This document shows positions 5,387 to 5,404 of a stretch of DNA of 5,404 nt, piece by piece (positions within the stretch are counted from its first letter, which is position 1; every line of letters begins with the position of its first letter). The notes beneath the pieces were generated by a model. It was not told the origin of the DNA. It did no database searches and saw nothing but the letters and a program-made list of their open reading frames with translations. Made by a program: the position numbers and the translations under genes. Source of the DNA: Lentisphaeria bacterium (GTDB taxonomy: Bacteria > Verrucomicrobiota > Lentisphaeria > Victivallales > UBA1829); the NCBI GenBank assembly GCA_017504325.1, contig JAFVRL010000223.1, positions 1 through 5,404 on the forward strand. The letters are read 5' to 3'.

Positions 5387-5404
5387 ATGCTTGACTACAG
5401 AATA
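5387..5404 (+). CDS. Start of an unidentified gene, truncated by window end
   Basis: The ATG at 5387 follows a good purine-rich ribosome binding site (AAGGGAGAAG, 5370-5379) and a predicted promoter, and opens a frame MLDYRI that runs off the window. It is divergent from rhaM. Six residues cannot identify a family. I note that MLDYRI followed by TF or similar is a frequent opening of LysR-type transcription regulators, and a regulator divergent from a sugar gene would be a common layout, but this is a guess. Confidence 0.55.

Overview
The window carries four complete genes and two gene ends, in three transcription units. The left part (about 1-3299) is a plus-strand unit. It holds the 3' end of an mcsA-like gene (UVR motif), a complete mcsB (protein arginine kinase), and, six bases later, a membrane sensor histidine kinase. 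The centre (3438-4736) is murA, the first enzyme of peptidoglycan precursor synthesis, with its own predicted promoter and a strong ribosome binding site. The right part (4737-5404) holds a convergent terminator region, rhaM (L-rhamnose mutarotase) on the minus strand, an intergenic region with back-to-back predicted promoters, and the first six codons of a divergent plus-strand gene.

Organism: base composition looks moderate, with A-rich gene ends. McsA/McsB are classic in Firmicutes but also occur in other phyla. The histidine kinase has the HDFNN-type H-box common in Gram-negative, delta-proteobacterial and PVC-type genomes. MurA is of the Asp-type (PGGDxIGRRRLD) variety that I associate with Bacteroidetes, PVC and related lineages. 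There is no ctsR or clpC next to mcsB. Together this suggests a Gram-negative, non-Firmicute bacterium, with Lentisphaerota/Victivallales or another PVC relative as my best guess. This is inference at low to moderate confidence; no rRNA is present to settle it.

How the genes work together: McsA and McsB should form an activator/kinase pair that phosphorylates arginines on damaged or regulatory proteins. The tightly linked kinase downstream is probably co-transcribed. Its N-terminal seven-helix domain resembles the YhhQ/VUT_1 family of queuosine-precursor transporters, and is followed by PAS, HisKA and HATPase domains. This fusion is the most unusual element in the window. No response regulator is encoded here. 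murA and rhaM are separate units facing each other across a shared hairpin.

Main points for a second look: the VUT_1-like sensor kinase and its link to mcsAB; the Cys-to-Asp replacement in the MurA active site, which predicts intrinsic fosfomycin insensitivity; a shared promoter layout (TTG-starting -35, 16-base spacer, AT-rich -10) at three sites; and small repeats around the rhaM promoter. I saw no CRISPR array, transposon, tRNA or rRNA, and no wholly unknown multi-gene system.
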